DNA from: JAVDCA01 sp035293985
GTDB lineage: Bacteria > Pseudomonadota > Alphaproteobacteria > Rhizobiales > Xanthobacteraceae
Assembly: GCA_035293985.1 (NCBI GenBank)
Contig: DATGLS010000020.1
Coordinates: 1-29,954, forward strand
Length of the DNA stretch: 29,954 nucleotides
Reading direction: 5' to 3'
Shown here: in pieces, positions 1 to 7,761 of the stretch
Layout of the letters: every line of letters begins with the position of its first letter
Position numbering within the stretch: position 1 is the first letter of the stretch
The notes under the pieces: model-generated
What the model saw: only the letters and a program-made list of their open reading frames with translations
Database searches by the model: none
Told to the model about the DNA's origin: nothing
Position numbers and translations under genes: made by a program

Positions 1-50
1 TGCGCTATCCATTGCCGAAGCCGCGGATCGTCCATCGATACGCCACGTGA
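1..50 (+). CDS. C-terminal end of group II intron reverse transcriptase/maturase (partial)
   Basis: The frame starting at base 3 reads RYPLPKPRIVHRYAT and stops with TGA at 48-50. This proline/arginine-rich ending resembles the C-terminus of many proteobacterial group II intron-encoded proteins (reverse transcriptase plus maturase), which help the intron fold, splice and retrohome. The stop is followed within 20 bases by RNA that folds as intron domains V and VI, as expected for an ORF carried in domain IV. Only about 15 residues are inside the window, so the RT and maturase domains cannot be judged. The family call rests on the ending plus the downstream intron structure. Confidence 0.72.
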   Translation, partial: RYPLPKPRIVHRYAT

Positions 51-68
51 GCGAAGCTCTTGCGCGAA

Positions 69-137
69 GAACCGGATGCGGGAAATCTGCACGTCCGGGT
101 CTGTGGGGGGCGAGGATGGCAACATCCTCGCCTACCC
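69..137 (+). ncRNA. group II intron domains V and VI
   Basis: Domain V: GAACCGGA (69-76) pairs with TCCGGGTC (94-101) with one A-G mismatch. CG at 92-93 forms the 2-base bulge, and TGCGG (77-81) pairs with the strand at 87-91 below a GAAA-type loop. The catalytic-triad position reads AAC here; AGC is usual. Domain VI: GGCGAGGATG (109-118) pairs with CATCCTCGCC (123-132) across a GCAA loop. GGG/CCC extends the stem below a bulged T-A, and A134 is the candidate branch point. Assignments are by manual folding. Confidence 0.65.
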
Positions 138-145
138 GGCGCTCG

Positions 146-1085
146 ATCACGGCGGGCGGAAACGGAATGTGGATCGGCGGCCATGCGGGGGCGGGCGGCG
201 ACACAGCGACCGCGCGCATCACGGTTTCGACCTTCGACGGCGGCGTCACGAACTCAGGCACGATTTCGGCGGGTGGCGCCGGCATATTCGCTGGCGGAAT
301 TGCCAGCAGCGCCAGCTTGAACGATACCGCGTCCGTCATGATCTCGGTGTTTTCGGCGGGGATCACCAACGCGGGCACGATCGCGGCGAGTGGCCCCGGC
401 ATCTGGGTCGGCGGGATTGCCAGTTTCAGCGGCGGGCTCCTTGGAAGCGCATCGGTGACGGTGGGCACCTTTTCGGGCGGCGTCACCAATTCGCGGATGA
501 TCACGACCACGGCGGGCGACGGCATCCTGGTTGGGGGCAACGCCAACATCTCGGGCGGCGACACGCACACCGCATCGGTCGCGATCTCGAGCTTCGGCGG
601 CGGCGTCACCAATTCCGGCACGATCTCGGCAACGGGCGGTGCCGGCATCCACGTCGGCGGCAATGCCGCGGTCACGCTGGGCAGCAACGATCACACGTCG
701 TTCACGCTCGCGAGCTTCGGCGGCAGCATCGCCAATCTGGGCACGATCTCGGCCAGCGGGGCCGGCATCTGGGTCGGCGGCAATGGAAGCGTCGCCGCCG
801 GCTCCTTCGGCACCAACACCGCATCCGTCACGATCTCGACCTTCGCGGGCGGCGTCACCAATTCGGGGCTCATCACGGCGGGCGGGGCCGGCATTTTGCT
901 CGGCGGCACCGCAACCGGCGCTGGCGCCGGCAACACCGCATCCGTCGCGATTTCCAGCTTTTCCGGCAACGTCAGCAATGCGGGCACGATCGTCGGGCTG
1001 ACCGGAATCCATGTCACCGGCGGCGTGACGTTCGTTGGCGGCGCCGCCATCGTCAACAGCGGCAACATCACAGGCACCGGCGGTA
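146..1085 (+). repeat. tandem coding repeats in autotransporter passenger
   Basis: The motif TNSGTI or a close variant recurs about every 117-126 bases. Copies occur at roughly bases 248, 365, 485, 608, 731 and 857, with a diverged copy near 975. Each unit carries a conserved GAGI-x-GG turn and a variable Ser/Thr/Ala strand. Such arrays can change length by recombination. Units differ by many silent and non-silent changes, so they are old rather than freshly duplicated. Confidence 0.8.
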
Positions 1086-2977
1086 CGGCGATCGACGTCA
1101 GTGCCGCCAGCAGCCCTGTAACCATCGACCAGAACGCCGGCACCATTTCCGGCGCTATCCGGCTGTCGGCGAATGCCGACGTGCTCGACGTTTCGGGCGG
1201 CGTGATCGCCGGCAACATCGTCGGCCAAGGATCAAGCGACACCGTCAATTTCAGTCCGGGCGCGGGCAACACCTTCACCTTTGCGGCGCCGTTCGGCTTT
1301 TCCGGCGTCAATCAAGTCAACATCAATTCCGGCACCGTGGTTCTCAACGGCACCAACAGCGCCACCACGATCAACGTCAACGGCGGCACGCTTGCGGGCA
1401 CCGGCACGCTCAATCCCACGTCGCTCTTGTCGATCAATTCGGGCGGCGCCTTCGCGCCCGGCACGCCGGGGGCCCCCGGCACGTCGATGACGATCGGCGG
1501 CAATCTCGCCTTCCAGTCCGGCGCGCTCTATGTGGTCTACCTCAATCCGTCGGCCAGCAGCATGGCCAACGTCACCGGCACGGCCGCGCTTGCCGGCAGC
1601 GTGCAGGCCAACTTCGCTACTGGCGCCTACTCGAATAAGCGGTACGACATCCTGCATTCAGCCGGGCTCAACGGCACGACGTTCAACAGCCTGACCACCG
1701 TCAACCCGCCGAATTTCAGCGTCGACCTGAGCTACAGCGCGACCGACGTATTCCTGAATTTGACGGCGACGCTCGGATTATCCGGCCAATTCACCATCAA
1801 CCAGCAGAACGTCGCGACCGCGCTCAACACCTTCTTCAACAATGGCGGGGCCCTGCCGCCCGGATTCGCGTCGGTGTTCGGGCTGAGCGGCGCCCAGCTC
1901 GCCAACGCACTCACCCAGCTGGATGGCGAGAACGCGACCGGCGCCGAAAAGGGAGCATTTTCGCTCACCAGCCAGTTTCTCAACCTGATGCTCGATCCGT
2001 TCGTCGATGGCCGCGGCGATCCGGGCGCCGGCGGCGGGCTCGGCTTTGCGCCCGGCGAGGCGAACAACCTGCCGCCCGCGGCCGCGCTCGCCTATGCGAG
2101 CGTGCTCAAGGCGCCGCCCCGATCGGCGTTCGCGCAGCGCTGGACCACGTGGGCGGCAGCGTTCGGCGGCACCAACCAGATGAAGGGCGACCCGATCGTG
2201 GGCTCGACCGACATCACGGCGAGCGCATATGGTCTTGCGGCCGGCGTGGACTATCACGTCACGCCCGACACCGTATTCGGCATCGCGCTTGCTGGCGGCG
2301 GCACCAATTGGGGCCTGGCGCAGGGGCTCGGCACCGGGCGAAGCGACGCGCTGCTCGCCGGCGTCTACGGCGTCACGCATGCGGGGCCGGCCTATGTGGC
2401 GGCGGCGCTGAGCTTCGCCAACAACTGGTTCACCACCAACCGCACCGCATTGGCGGACCAGCTGACCGCCAAGTTCGACGGGCAGAGTTTTGGAACTCGG
2501 CTGGAAGGCGGCTACCGTTTTGCCGTGCCGGTCGATCGCGGTTTTCTCGGGCTCACCCCCTATGCGGCGCTGCAGGCGCAGAGCTTCCATACGCCGAGCT
2601 ACAGCGAAACCGACCTCACCGGGGGAGGCTTCGGCCTCTCGTACAACGCCATGACCGGCAGCGATACGCGCGGCGAGCTCGGCCTCCGCCTCGACGCCCC
2701 GACGATCCTCGGCGGGCGGCCGCTGATGCTGCGCGGCAAGCTCGCCTGGGCGCACGACTGGGTGAGCAATCCGGCGCTCAACGCCACGTTCGAGGCGCTG
2801 CCGGGCGTGGGCTTCACCGTGTTCGGCGCCCCGATCCCGCACGACTCCGCGCTCGCCTCGGCGGGCGCGCAACTCTTCCTTACGCCGAGCTGGTCGCTGG
2901 CCGCCAAGTTCGACGGCGCCTTCGCGCCCGGCGCGCAGACCTACGCCGGCACCGGCACGCTGCGCTATTCCTGGTGA
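146..2977 (+). CDS. autotransporter, repeat passenger plus beta-barrel, 5' end interrupted by a group II intron
   Basis: Type V secretion protein that would carry its own passenger across the outer membrane. About seven repeats of 39-42 residues, each with a core like GGVTNSGTISAGGAG-I-VGG, fill the first third and suggest a beta-helix. A second passenger segment and an autotransporter-associated linker follow (LDGENATGAEKGAF, LMLDPFVDGR). The beta-barrel begins near WTTWAAAFGG (about base 2140) and ends in YSW, a typical C-terminal aromatic for BAM recognition. The open frame extends back to a GTG at 47, but bases 47 to about 140 are intron, so that start is an artefact; homology to the repeats begins at ITAGGNG (146). 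The signal peptide and first repeats must lie upstream of the intron. The gene ends 13 bases inside the convergent mazG. Whether a full protein is made depends on splicing. Confidence 0.85.
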   Translation: MTAGGNGMWIGGHAGAGGDTATARITVSTFDGGVTNSGTISAGGAGIFAGGIASSASLNDTASVMISVFSAGITNAGTIAASGPGIWVGGIASFSGGLLGSASVTVGTFSGGVTNSRMITTTAGDGILVGGNANISGGDTHTASVAISSFGGGVTNSGTISATGGAGIHVGGNAAVTLGSNDHTSFTLASFGGSIANLGTISASGAGIWVGGNGSVAAGSFGTNTASVTISTFAGGVTNSGLITAGGAGILLGGTATGAGAGNTASVAISSFSGNVSNAGTIVGLTGIHVTGGVTFVGGAAIVNSGNITGTGGTAIDVSAASSPVTIDQNAGTISGAIRLSANADVLDVSGGVIAGNIVGQGSSDTVNFSPGAGNTFTFAAPFGFSGVNQVNINSGTVVLNGTNSATTINVNGGTLAGTGTLNPTSLLSINSGGAFAPGTPGAPGTSMTIGGNLAFQSGALYVVYLNPSASSMANVTGTAALAGSVQANFATGAYSNKRYDILHSAGLNGTTFNSLTTVNPPNFSVDLSYSATDVFLNLTATLGLSGQFTINQQNVATALNTFFNNGGALPPGFASVFGLSGAQLANALTQLDGENATGAEKGAFSLTSQFLNLMLDPFVDGRGDPGAGGGLGFAPGEANNLPPAAALAYASVLKAPPRSAFAQRWTTWAAAFGGTNQMKGDPIVGSTDITASAYGLAAGVDYHVTPDTVFGIALAGGGTNWGLAQGLGTGRSDALLAGVYGVTHAGPAYVAAALSFANNWFTTNRTALADQLTAKFDGQSFGTRLEGGYRFAVPVDRGFLGLTPYAALQAQSFHTPSYSETDLTGGGFGLSYNAMTGSDTRGELGLRLDAPTILGGRPLMLRGKLAWAHDWVSNPALNATFEALPGVGFTVFGAPIPHDSALASAGAQLFLTPSWSLAAKFDGAFAPGAQTYAGTGTLRYSW

Positions 2978-3855
2978 CCGCCAGCCGAGGACGCCGCAGC
3001 GGCGGTCTTCTCCGTCGCCTTGGCGGCATCCCACAACGCATCCATCTCGGCAAGCGAGCTCTCGCTCGGCGTCTTGCCGCGCGTGGCAAGCGCACGCTCG
3101 ATCCAGGCGAAGCGTCGCTCGAACTTCTGATTGGTCATGCGCAGCATCGATTCCGGATCGGCGTCGAGATGGCGAGCGAGGTTGACCACGGCGAACAGTA
3201 GGTCGCCTGTTTCCGCGCCGGCATCGACCTTGTCGCCGGCATCGAGCGCCGCCTCGATCTCGTCCGCCTCCTCGCGGATTTTGGCCAGCACCGCCCGCGG
3301 ATCGTTCCAATCGAAGCCGACCTTGGCGGCCTTCTGCTGCAGCTTGCATGCGCGCGTGAGCGCCGGCAGCGTGACCGGCACGTCGGCGAGCGTCACGGCG
3401 CGCGCGCTGTCGCGGGGAGGGCGCCCGGCCCCGGTGGCCTTGGCGGCTTTCTCGGCCTTCTCGGCTTTCTCCTGCGCCTTGATGTCGTGCCACAGGTCGG
3501 TCACCGCCCCGGGCGTGAGATCGCGCGCGTCACCGAAGACGTGCGGATGGCGGCGGATCAGCTTGGTCGTGATCGCCTCGACCACGTCGGCGAAATCGAA
3601 CGCGCCCTGCTCCTGCGCCATGCGGGCGTGAAAGACCACCTGCAACAACAGGTCGCCGAGCTCGTCGCGCAGGTCATCGAGATCGTCGCGGACAATTGCG
3701 TCCGCGACCTCGTAAGCTTCCTCGATCGTATAAGGCGCGATCGTCGCGAAGTCCTGCGCGAGATCCCACGGACAGCCGGTCTTCGGCGTGCGTAGCGCCG
3801 CCATGATCTCGATCAGGCGGGAGATGTCGCGGGCAGGGGTCATAGCGGGAGTCAT
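2965..3855 (-). CDS. mazG: nucleoside triphosphate pyrophosphohydrolase MazG
   Basis: Hydrolyses (d)NTPs to NMP and pyrophosphate, cleaning the nucleotide pool and, in some bacteria, tempering the stringent response. It is 296 residues with two all-alpha MazG domains. The first has the signature GCPWDLAQ, then EEAYEVAD, then ELGDLLLQVVFHA. The second has EEADEIEAALD then ETGDLLFAVVNLARHL. The acidic EExxE and ExxD clusters bind magnesium. Two in-frame starts exist, at 3855 and at codon 5 (3843); 3855 is kept. A lysine/alanine-rich linker (KAEKAEKAAKA) separates the domains. The 3' end overlaps the autotransporter stop by 13 bases tail to tail. Confidence 0.95.
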   Translation of the reverse strand: MTPAMTPARDISRLIEIMAALRTPKTGCPWDLAQDFATIAPYTIEEAYEVADAIVRDDLDDLRDELGDLLLQVVFHARMAQEQGAFDFADVVEAITTKLIRRHPHVFGDARDLTPGAVTDLWHDIKAQEKAEKAEKAAKATGAGRPPRDSARAVTLADVPVTLPALTRACKLQQKAAKVGFDWNDPRAVLAKIREEADEIEAALDAGDKVDAGAETGDLLFAVVNLARHLDADPESMLRMTNQKFERRFAWIERALATRGKTPSESSLAEMDALWDAAKATEKTAAAASSAGGHQE

Positions 3856-3958
3856 GGGCCGGTCCAGATGCGATCGGCCCGGCTTTAGCAGACGGATTGG
3901 CGGGGCGCGACGCCGCCGCGCTCGTCCACCGCAACTAAGCCCGGCGGGTGGCGGCGAA

Positions 3959-4093
3959 CTATGTCGCCGCCCAGATCGCGAGGACGAGCACCACGGCGCC
4001 GGTTGCGGCCACGATCAGCAACGGGGCGCCAATGCCGTACCGTTGCGCAAAGGTCCGCCCCAGGTGAAGTGTGCCACCCGGACGATCTTCCAT
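3959..4093 (-). CDS. small single-pass membrane protein (hypothetical)
   Basis: A 44-residue ORF: about 20 polar residues (MEDRPGGTLHLGRTFAQRYG), then one hydrophobic helix of about 22 residues rich in Ala, Val, Leu and Ile, ending WAAT. This is a classic small membrane protein layout. It lies between mazG and dps on their strand. The ribosome-binding site is weak: only a G-rich stretch 15-20 bases upstream, inside a hairpin. No family is recognised; the support is composition and the hydrophobic helix only. Confidence 0.4.
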   Translation of the reverse strand: MEDRPGGTLHLGRTFAQRYGIGAPLLIVAATGAVVLVLAIWAAT

Positions 4094-4107
4094 CAAATCT
4101 TACGAGG

Positions 4108-4145
4108 ACCCCCTCCTCGATCGCCACTCGGCAGAGGAGGGGGGT
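4108..4145 (-). terminator. GC-rich stem-loop downstream of dps
   Basis: ACCCCCTCCTC (4108-4118) can pair with GAGGAGGGGGGT (4134-4145), one base bulged, around a 15-base loop. It starts 17 bases after the dps stop. There is no good T run after it on the minus strand, so it may be a weak terminator or an mRNA-stabilising hairpin. It also overlaps the leader of the small ORF at 3959-4093. Confidence 0.5.
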
Positions 4146-4161
4146 GGCGGCACGATCGGTT

Positions 4162-4701
4162 TCAGTGCCCGCTCGAGTCCGCGCGGCGGCTCGCCTCGAA
4201 CAGGAACCAGGTGCGCCGCTCGGTATCGTCGATGAACGTCTCCAGCAGGCTCGCGGTCGCGACATCCTCATGCCTGTCGGCGATCTCGTGCGCCTCGCGC
4301 ATTGCCTTGGCGACGGATTTGTTGTCGCTCATGAGCTCGCGCAACATGTCGAGCGGCGCGACGAATTCCTCGTTGTTGTCGTCGATGGTCTGGAGCTTCG
4401 CGATCTCGCCGATCGAGCGCAGCGTGGTGCCGCCGATCTTGCGCACGCGCTCGGCGATGTCGTCGGTCGTGGCGAAGATCTGCTCGCCTTGCTCATCGAG
4501 CAGCAGATGGTAGTCGCGGAAATGCGGACCGCTTACGTGCCAGTGGAAATTCTTGGTCTTGAGGTAGAGCGCGAAGGTATCCGCCAGGATCGCATTGAGC
4601 GCCTGGGAAATCTCCTTCACGGCGTCCTCGGACAGATCGGTCGGTGTATCGAGCGCATCCACGGCTTTGTGGCGCGGCTCCAGGGCTCTGACTTTGCTCA
4701 T
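4162..4701 (-). CDS. dps: Dps-family DNA-binding ferritin-like protein
   Basis: A 179-residue member of the Dps/starvation-protein family, which forms dodecamers, oxidises Fe(II) with hydrogen peroxide, stores iron and can coat DNA. Ferroxidase-site residues are visible: the KNFHWHVSGPHF motif (H53, H55), H65, then LLLDEQGEQIF (D69, E73) and DDIAERVR. The N-terminal tail carries several lysines and arginines, fitting a DNA-binding arm. A well-formed EcfG-type promoter lies 50 bases upstream, so stress induction through the general stress sigma factor is likely. It is divergent from the MFS gene at 4953. Confidence 0.93.
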   Translation of the reverse strand: MSKVRALEPRHKAVDALDTPTDLSEDAVKEISQALNAILADTFALYLKTKNFHWHVSGPHFRDYHLLLDEQGEQIFATTDDIAERVRKIGGTTLRSIGEIAKLQTIDDNNEEFVAPLDMLRELMSDNKSVAKAMREAHEIADRHEDVATASLLETFIDDTERRTWFLFEASRRADSSGH

Positions 4702-4750
4702 GGGATGTCCTCGTGCTGGGGATCACGGATGGTCGCTTCCGGTACGGGTT

Positions 4751-4776
4751 AACGGCGCCGGATGCGGGGCGGTTCC
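4751..4776 (-). promoter_or_regulatory. EcfG-type promoter of dps
   Basis: On the minus strand GGAAC (4776-4772), 17 bases, then CGTT (4754-4751), matching the alphaproteobacterial general-stress consensus GGAAC-N16/17-CGTT. The dps start codon is 50 bases downstream. Confidence 0.72.
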
Positions 4777-4952
4777 CACGTCGAACTGGCCCGCGTTCAG
4801 CGTCCATTCGCATAAGACATATTATGGAATATCTCCAAATGTGCGCCAAAAAGGCCGATGATTTTTCGCGGCAGCGCGACGCCCTGTGCGCCGGCGCCGA
4901 TCGTGCTAGCGTTGCGCCGTCGAGCCTCGGGGGCGGCCAATTTGGACGAGCC

Positions 4953-6305
4953 ATGAGCAGCCCCGCCGCAAATCCCGCCGCAGCACCGACCGCCGGGCAG
5001 ATTTACAAGGTCGCCCTTGCGAGCATCGTCGGCTCGGTGATCGAGCAATACGACTTCCTGGTCACGGGCGTGATCGCCGCCACCGTCTGGGGCGGCGTCT
5101 TCTTCAAGGAAAAAGGTCTGGCGGCGGTCGCCGGCGCGATCACGATCTACGGGCTCGGCATCGTGATCCGGCCGGTCGGCGCGTACATCTTCGGCCATCT
5201 GGCTGACCGCCACGGCCGCAAGGACGCGCTGGTCTACGCGCTGGTGCTCATGGGCGTGAGCACGCTGCTGATCGGGCTCACGCCGACCTATGACACCATT
5301 GGGACCTTGGCGCCGATTCTGTTGATCGTTTTCCGGCTGCTGCAAGGCATCAGCTTCGGCGCCGAGTTCGGCACGGCCTCGACCTGGGTGGTCGAGCAGG
5401 CGGCGCGGTCGAAATATCGCGCCTTCTGGGGCGCCTGGGTCGGCTTTGCGATCCCGCTCGGCCTGCTCCTCGGCTTCGGCTCCGTGATCCTGGTCAAGTC
5501 GCGGATGAGCCCCGAAAGCTTCACGGCCTGGGGCTGGCGCATCTTCTTCGTCCTCGGCTTCCTCGGCGCCATCGTCGGCCTGATCATCCGCACGCGCACG
5601 GCGGACAGCTTCGTGTTCGAGCAGCACCGGACGCAGACCGCGATCCTGGCGCATCCGGCGCGCCAGGTGTGGCGCGAAATGCCGGGCACCATCCTGCGCA
5701 CGTCGCTGGTCAATGCGATGTTCGGCGGCGCGTTCTTCCTCTACTTCGTGTTCGGCACCGGCTACATGAAGGCGGCGGGCTTTCCGGGATCGGAGCCCGA
5801 GACCATCGGCCTGATCGCGGCGGCGTTCATGCTGGTCTTCATGATCATCGGCTCGCTGCTCGCCGATGCGATCAATCGGCGGATCATCCTGCTGATCGCC
5901 GCGGTCGTCTTCCTGGTGTTCGCCATTCCGTATTTCTATCTGGTCAACACCAAGAGCTTCGCGCTCGCCGCGGTCGCCGAGGTGATCGGCTTCGGTTTCG
6001 TGTTCGGCTTCGGCTACGGCGCGATCCCGACCTTCTACACGGAGAATTTCCCAACCCGCTACCGCGCCTCGGGCGCCAACGCCTCCTACCAGATCGCGCA
6101 GGTCTACGGCGGCGGGCTCATTCCGATCATCGCCGGACGCTTGCTGGAGCATTTCGGCATCCAGCGCGCCTACCTCTATATCGGCATCCTGGTGATGGTT
6201 TATGCGGTCGCGGCGATCTTCGCGATCGTCACCACGCCAGAGACCAAGAATGCCGATCTCGAAAACGTCGGCGGCGTTGCACCGGCGAGAAAGGCGCCGG
6301 GCTAG
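4953..6305 (+). CDS. MFS transporter, metabolite:H+ symporter (MHS) type
   Basis: A 450-residue inner-membrane carrier with about 12 hydrophobic segments. MHS-subfamily marks are visible: GSVIEQYDFLVTG in helix 1, the loop 2-3 signature GHLADRHGRKDAL, the helix 4 stretch RLLQGISFGAEFGTAS, and the PETK motif near the end (TTPETKNADLEN). Relatives take up dicarboxylates, shikimate, proline/betaine or alpha-ketoglutarate with protons; the substrate cannot be read from the sequence. The ATG at 4953 is chosen because the frame upstream (from 4713) encodes a non-hydrophobic, compositionally odd stretch across the dps promoter. The stop shares the palindrome CTAG (6302-6305) with the convergent methyltransferase stop. 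Confidence 0.88.
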   Translation: MSSPAANPAAAPTAGQIYKVALASIVGSVIEQYDFLVTGVIAATVWGGVFFKEKGLAAVAGAITIYGLGIVIRPVGAYIFGHLADRHGRKDALVYALVLMGVSTLLIGLTPTYDTIGTLAPILLIVFRLLQGISFGAEFGTASTWVVEQAARSKYRAFWGAWVGFAIPLGLLLGFGSVILVKSRMSPESFTAWGWRIFFVLGFLGAIVGLIIRTRTADSFVFEQHRTQTAILAHPARQVWREMPGTILRTSLVNAMFGGAFFLYFVFGTGYMKAAGFPGSEPETIGLIAAAFMLVFMIIGSLLADAINRRIILLIAAVVFLVFAIPYFYLVNTKSFALAAVAEVIGFGFVFGFGYGAIPTFYTENFPTRYRASGANASYQIAQVYGGGLIPIIAGRLLEHFGIQRAYLYIGILVMVYAVAAIFAIVTTPETKNADLENVGGVAPARKAPG

Positions 6306-6895
6306 CCGGCAGCCTTGCGTGCGACCAGCCGGTGGATCGTCTTGCCGGACGACGCGCTGATTGATTCCTCGTCGAGCAGGATCGTGGCGCCCGCGAGGGC
6401 GTCGATGACGAGAGCGGCCGGGAAGGCGGCGTAGAGACGCCCCTGCCCGTCGCGCTGGTCGGCGCCTCGCGTGACGCGCCAGCTGAGATAAAGAACGCCG
6501 CCGGGCCGCAGGATCGTGACGAGCCGCGCGACCGACGGCGCGATCGCGGCGTGCGGCAGATGCATAATGACGGTCTCACACAGCACGTTGGCGAAGCTCG
6601 CGTCGGCGATGCCGGCAAGCTCGGGCAGCGCGGCTTGCCGGAATGGCAGGCCCGGATGGCGCGCGCGGGCCTCGCGCAGCAGGCCCTCGGACGGATCGAA
6701 GCCGGTCACCGCAAAGCCGTTGGCGGCGAGCCAGGCGACCTCGCGGCCGCTGCCGCAGCCGATATCCGCGGTCGAGCCGGGTACGAAGAAGCGCTGGACG
6801 ACGGCATGGAGGTCTACGGGGGCCGGTTGTTCGCTCCAGTCGCGGGCGAAATCGGCTGCAGCAGTGTCATATGCGGCGAGCGTCGATCGATCCAT
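6302..6895 (-). CDS. class I SAM-dependent methyltransferase
   Basis: 197 residues with a standard Rossmann methyltransferase core: motif I TADIGCGSGRE (about residues 42-52), the acidic end of beta 2 VTGFDPSEGLLREAR, and the motif IV region FANVLCETVIMHLP followed by LRPGGVLYLSW. It resembles the Methyltransf_11/25 group. The substrate is unknown. No clear ribosome-binding site precedes ATG 6895; the 53-base gap from the MBL gene is AT-rich (6896-6948) compared with its neighbours and may hold its promoter. It could instead be the last gene of the housekeeping operon. Confidence 0.82.
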   Translation of the reverse strand: MDRSTLAAYDTAAADFARDWSEQPAPVDLHAVVQRFFVPGSTADIGCGSGREVAWLAANGFAVTGFDPSEGLLREARARHPGLPFRQAALPELAGIADASFANVLCETVIMHLPHAAIAPSVARLVTILRPGGVLYLSWRVTRGADQRDGQGRLYAAFPAALVIDALAGATILLDEESISASSGKTIHRLVARKAAG

Positions 6896-6943
6896 TTTGT
6901 TTCAATTTTTCATCAATTTAGGGTCGGATTTCCAGGTGAATTA

Positions 6944-6965
6944 TTGGCTCAACGATCGGAGCCAA
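6944..6965 (-). other. stem-loop over the stop codon of the MBL gene
   Basis: TTGGCTC (6944-6950) and GAGCCAA (6959-6965) form a perfect 7-bp stem with an 8-base loop, spanning the TGA of the MBL-fold gene. The following minus-strand bases are AT-rich (AATAATTC) without a proper T run. It may attenuate read-through into the methyltransferase gene. Confidence 0.4.
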
Positions 6966-7761
6966 CCTCAACCGACATTCCGTCGAAAGCGGGCTCGATA
7001 TGGCCGGGCAGGCGCGCCTTGAGCTCGGAATAATCGAGATCGGTGTGCATGTTGGTCAGGATGGCGCGCTTGGGCTTGATGCGCTCGATCCAGCCGAGCG
7101 CCTGGTCGACGCTGAAATGGCTCGGATGCGGCGTGTAGCGCAGAGCATCGACGATCCACAGGTCAAGCCCGGCAAGTAGCGGGACGCTCGTGGCGGGCAA
7201 GTCGACGAGATCGCTCGAGTAGGCGACCGATCCGAACCGATAGCCGAGCGAGGAGATGTCGCCATGATCCTGCAGGAAGGGCGTGACCGTGATCGCACCC
7301 CCCTCCCCGGAAATCTCGATCGGTGTGCCGGGGGTCACCCGGTGCTCGTTGAGGATGGGCGGATAGCCGCTGCCGGGCGGCGTCACGAAGCAGTAGTCGA
7401 AGCGGTGCGTAATGACGCGCGACGTCGCCTCGTCCACATACGCGTCGAGACGGCGCTTGCGGCGGATGAACAGCGCGCGCAGGTCGTCGATGCCGTGGGT
7501 GTGGTCGGCGTGCTCGTGGGTGTAGAAGATGCCGTCGACCCAGTCGACCTGCGCGTCAAGCAGCTGCTCGCGTAGGTCGGGCGAGGTGTCGACCAGCACC
7601 CGGGTCCTCGCGCCGCCCGCGCCATTTTGGCGCTCGACCAGCAGCGAGCAGCGCCGCCGCCGGTTCTTCGGGTTGTTCGGGTCGCAGGCGCCCCAACCGA
7701 GCGCCGGCCGGGGCACACCGCCGGACGATCCGCAGCCGAGGATCGTGACCCGGAGATTCAT
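6949..7761 (-). CDS. MBL-fold metallo-hydrolase, PhnP-like
   Basis: 270 residues of the metallo-beta-lactamase fold, in the branch with PhnP (phosphoribosyl cyclic phosphodiesterase). It opens with VTILGCGSSGGVPRP, typical of this branch. The metal-binding signature is T-HEHADH (H82, H84, D86, H87), followed by a histidine in FLQDHGD, an aspartate in AYSSDLVDLP and a late histidine in LTNMHTDLDY. The family splits cyclic phosphodiesters; the actual substrate is not known here. It overlaps tatD by ATGA (7758-7761), so the two are translationally coupled, and it sits downstream of tatD in a gene order common in Rhizobiales. Confidence 0.9.
   Translation of the reverse strand: MNLRVTILGCGSSGGVPRPALGWGACDPNNPKNRRRRCSLLVERQNGAGGARTRVLVDTSPDLREQLLDAQVDWVDGIFYTHEHADHTHGIDDLRALFIRRKRRLDAYVDEATSRVITHRFDYCFVTPPGSGYPPILNEHRVTPGTPIEISGEGGAITVTPFLQDHGDISSLGYRFGSVAYSSDLVDLPATSVPLLAGLDLWIVDALRYTPHPSHFSVDQALGWIERIKPKRAILTNMHTDLDYSELKARLPGHIEPAFDGMSVEVGSDR

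Larger units (their letters stand above)
1..145 (+). mobile_element. 3' end of a group II intron
   Basis: Seen: the end of a maturase ORF (stop at 48-50), a 33-base two-stem hairpin with a 2-base bulge (69-101) matching domain V, and a GC-rich hairpin with a bulged A (106-137) matching domain VI. After that the autotransporter repeat coding resumes at about base 146. The exact 3' splice site is not fixed; counting 7-8 bases from the presumed branch A (134) gives about 141-142. The 5' part of the intron and the upstream exon lie outside the window. Confidence 0.7.

Noticed and set aside
47..145. GTG at 47 or ATG at 116 as the autotransporter start
   Set aside because: These bases form group II intron domains V/VI and encode no signal peptide; the repeat homology starts only at about 146.
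146..1085. CRISPR-like array in the regularly spaced repeats
   Set aside because: Units are about 120 bases, diverged, in one open frame and encode beta-helix repeats; there are no identical short repeats with unique spacers.
1778..3493. 571-codon minus-strand frame
   Set aside because: Arg/Gly/Ala-rich shadow of the autotransporter and mazG frames, with no domain features.
4713..4952. 80-codon N-terminal extension of the MFS transporter
   Set aside because: It crosses the dps promoter and encodes no family sequence; ATG 4953 gives the normal MHS N-terminus.
4797..6152. 451-codon minus-strand frame opposite the MFS gene
   Set aside because: Asp/Glu/Arg-rich antisense shadow of a GC-rich membrane-protein gene.
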